Shown here: one piece after another, positions 62,317 to 64,000 of the stretch | Numbering within the stretch: position 1 is the first letter of the stretch | How the letters are laid out: every line of letters starts with the position of its first letter | From: Agitococcus lubricus | GTDB taxonomy: Bacteria; Pseudomonadota; Gammaproteobacteria; Pseudomonadales; Moraxellaceae | Direction: 5' to 3' | NCBI RefSeq assembly: GCF_003051055.1 | Contig: NZ_QAON01000009.1 | Span: 1 to 64,000, forward strand | Length of the DNA: 64,000 nucleotides | Notes under the pieces: model-generated | What the model saw: only the letters and a program-made list of their open reading frames with translations | Told to the model about the DNA's origin: nothing | The model's database searches: none | Made by a program: the position numbers and the translations under genes

Positions 62317-63351
62317 ATGGTTGCGCCCCTTCAGATACAGGCTAAAACGACACACCGTGGCTTATACGAAAGTTTTGACTTTCGCGGCGTCAGTGCAGAC
62401 GAGCGTTATGCCTTTATTTTACGGCATACCTTCAGTCGACCGTGGTTGGCTAGAGGTCACTTAGAAGTGTCCTTATTGTGTTTTGACCGCCAAACCCGAC
62501 AAACAATTTGTGTGTCTGAGCAAGAAGAACTCCGTCCCGAACAAGAAAAACAACTCTTGTTGCTCAAAGATTGGCAAAATTGTACCTTCAGTTTAGGTTC
62601 TGGCTCGTTTTTTACCATTCAACGCGATAACCTGCGTGGCAAATTACACACCAGTCAAGGCTCTATCAGTTGGAGTTTACGTTTATATCGTCAAGATAAG
62701 ACGGTACACAGTTTTCCTCCTAATTTATGTATCAATCGCCTATGGCCAAGGCAGCAAGTCTCAATTTGTGACCGACAATTAAAATATTTAGGCAAAATAC
62801 AGCATCATGCCTTAGATATTGCGGGTGAGTTTTTAGGCACGAATCATCACTATGCAGGACATGGTTATCCACTGGAATATGCCTCTGCACAAGGCCGCCA
62901 TTTTGCCGAAGATAAAGACGCTTATTTTTATGGTTTGAGCAGTCGATTACACGTGGGGCAGGTGCTAAAAACCCCTTATTTGAGTATGGCCTCATTATAT
63001 GTTTATGGTCGATGGTATAACTTTAGGCAGCTCAGTCGTAGTTTTAGGCATCAGTTAGAAGCGCTAGACAATTTTAGATGGCGTATTCAATTTAGCAATC
63101 AAGACTACGGTTTAGAGGTAGACGTGAATGGCCAAAATCCCCGCTTAACCGCATGGGCAGGATGGCATGTGCCACAACCGACGGGCAGCCGTGTTGTCGT
63201 AAAAGCTACGCCTTTTGCACAAGCCAAACTGACTTTATATAGTAAAACTAATATGGCGACCATTGCATCATTAACGACACAGTCGATGGAGCTAAGAACT
63301 TTATTGCCAGAAAATCTAGCCGAGGGATATGGCTTTTGGGTCGACCCTTAA
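62317..63351 (+). CDS. conserved protein of unknown function (DUF6670-like)
   Basis: The 344-residue protein has no signal peptide. It is rich in Tyr, Trp and His (HRGLYESFDFRGVSADERYA; FLGTNHHYAGHGYPLEYASA; YFYGLSSRLHVG) and mostly beta-strand. It resembles the DUF6670 family found in Acinetobacter and relatives, and more distantly lipocalin-like tocopherol cyclase folds; both assignments are tentative. It lies 43 bases after the secreted protein gene and may be in the same operon. Its stop is 1 base from the convergent response-regulator stop. Confidence 0.6.
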   Translation: MVAPLQIQAKTTHRGLYESFDFRGVSADERYAFILRHTFSRPWLARGHLEVSLLCFDRQTRQTICVSEQEELRPEQEKQLLLLKDWQNCTFSLGSGSFFTIQRDNLRGKLHTSQGSISWSLRLYRQDKTVHSFPPNLCINRLWPRQQVSICDRQLKYLGKIQHHALDIAGEFLGTNHHYAGHGYPLEYASAQGRHFAEDKDAYFYGLSSRLHVGQVLKTPYLSMASLYVYGRWYNFRQLSRSFRHQLEALDNFRWRIQFSNQDYGLEVDVNGQNPRLTAWAGWHVPQPTGSRVVVKATPFAQAKLTLYSKTNMATIASLTTQSMELRTLLPENLAEGYGFWVDP

Positions 63352-63352
63352 C

Positions 63353-64000
63353 TTAAGTCCAGCGCAAGAGCGCATTTTGTAAATCACCTAACTCAATCGG
63401 TTTGCTTAAGTGCTCGTTCATGCCCGAGTTAATCGCTTTTTGTTTTTGCTCATCTAAAATATGGGCAGTCAGAGCCAAAATAGGCAAGGGCTGGCGATGC
63501 TCTTGTTTTTCCCAGCGTCGAATTTCTTGGGCGGCACTATAACCATCCACAAAGGGCATATCGCAATCCATTAATACAATATCAAATTTATCGCGCATCA
63601 CCGCTTGTACCGCCTCGCGGCCATTACTGACGATGCTGTGGTCGATGCCGAGTTTTTGCATCATGCCACGAATCACTTTCTGACTGAGTTGGTTATCTTC
63701 AGCAATCAACACTTTAATACGTCCCAATTGTGCACTGGTATTGTGTAATTCGGGTGGCTTGACTCCTTGTAGCCGTTTCAGCTCTTGGCTAATCGCTTGC
63801 CTGAGTTGTTTGCTGGTCACGGGTTTGCTAATGACACGGTGAATGCCTGCGTTACGTGCTAAGGTTTGAATATTGTTTTGACGTAAGCCCGTCAGCATAA
63901 TCAAAATCACATCGTTGGTAATTAACGAGTCTTCTTTGAGTCGTGCGCCCAGTTGTAAGCCGCTCATACCTGGCATTTGATAGTCCATAATAATGACATC
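63353..64000 (-). CDS. multi-receiver signalling protein, N-terminus beyond window edge
   Basis: The frame is open from the window edge (start DVIIMDYQMPGMSG) to its stop at 63353, about 215 codons. It holds the end of one receiver domain (Asp in MDYQMPG, Lys in VISKPVTS) and a complete second one (KVLIAEDNQLSQKVI, Asp in VLMDCDMPFVDG, Lys in HLSKPIEL). Tandem receivers at a C-terminus are typical of hybrid histidine kinases such as BarA-type sensors. The upstream kinase domain lies outside the window. Confidence 0.85.
   Translation of the reverse strand, partial: DVIIMDYQMPGMSGLQLGARLKEDSLITNDVILIMLTGLRQNNIQTLARNAGIHRVISKPVTSKQLRQAISQELKRLQGVKPPELHNTSAQLGRIKVLIAEDNQLSQKVIRGMMQKLGIDHSIVSNGREAVQAVMRDKFDIVLMDCDMPFVDGYSAAQEIRRWEKQEHRQPLPILALTAHILDEQKQKAINSGMNEHLSKPIELGDLQNALLRWT

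Overview
The window looks like the chromosome of a moderately AT-rich gammaproteobacterium, most likely a Moraxellaceae-type lipid degrader. This is an inference from gene order (rpsU-yqeY-dnaG-rpoD divergent from tsaD) and from the density of fatty-acid catabolism genes; no 16S rRNA gene is present to prove it.

Layout. 1-3,300 is a plasmid- or ICE-like accessory block: two DUF6878 paralogues, a DUF932 protein, a split zinc-ribbon/glycine-zipper protein and an edge-truncated ORF, mostly separated by their own terminators. It abuts the 3' end of a CAU-anticodon tRNA (3,320-3,396), a classic integration site. 3,400-22,800 is mainly lipid and aromatic metabolism: an AidB-like acyl-CoA dehydrogenase, a fatty acid desaturase, a PaaX-type regulator divergent from two crotonases across a perfect 20-bp palindrome, a third crotonase, FadH (2,4-dienoyl-CoA reductase), an Fe-alcohol dehydrogenase and a saccharopine-dehydrogenase-like reductase. 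A PIF1-like helicase, an SbtA-like permease, a GIY-YIG protein and small proteins lie among them.

22,860-27,160 is the most unusual segment. It is an AT-rich, same-strand cluster of a secreted protein of unknown function, a secreted caspase-fold protease, a HigA-type antitoxin N-terminus that lacks its helix-turn-helix, and an overlapping KAP P-loop NTPase. 27,360-34,720 holds DUF445, an MFS exporter overlapping an AraC regulator, a flavin monooxygenase, a GNAT enzyme and a LysR regulator. 34,840-46,070 is core genome: rpoD, dnaG, yqeY, rpsU, tsaD, a META-type lipoprotein, plsY, folB, corA, a pteridine-reductase-like SDR and cca.

46,290-56,440 carries an Hpt-REC-REC-GGDEF diguanylate cyclase followed by a 2,764-residue RTX protein with a serralysin protease head, a NIDO-like domain and about 23 calcium-binding repeat units. 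57,390-61,075 holds two tandem acyl-CoA dehydrogenases. The end has two conserved proteins of unknown function and the C-terminus of a multi-receiver signalling protein that runs off the edge.

Short mobile or palindromic repeats run through the window. They include a MITE-like family with TIR TTAGGG-CTGTTGA (about four copies or remnants), a second 99-bp MITE-like family with TIR AGGACTTACGC (two copies, one inside the rpsU-rpoD operon), a BIME-like pair, and several extragenic palindromes. Some have been captured as gene termini. Product names come from recognising conserved motifs by eye; no database search was run.
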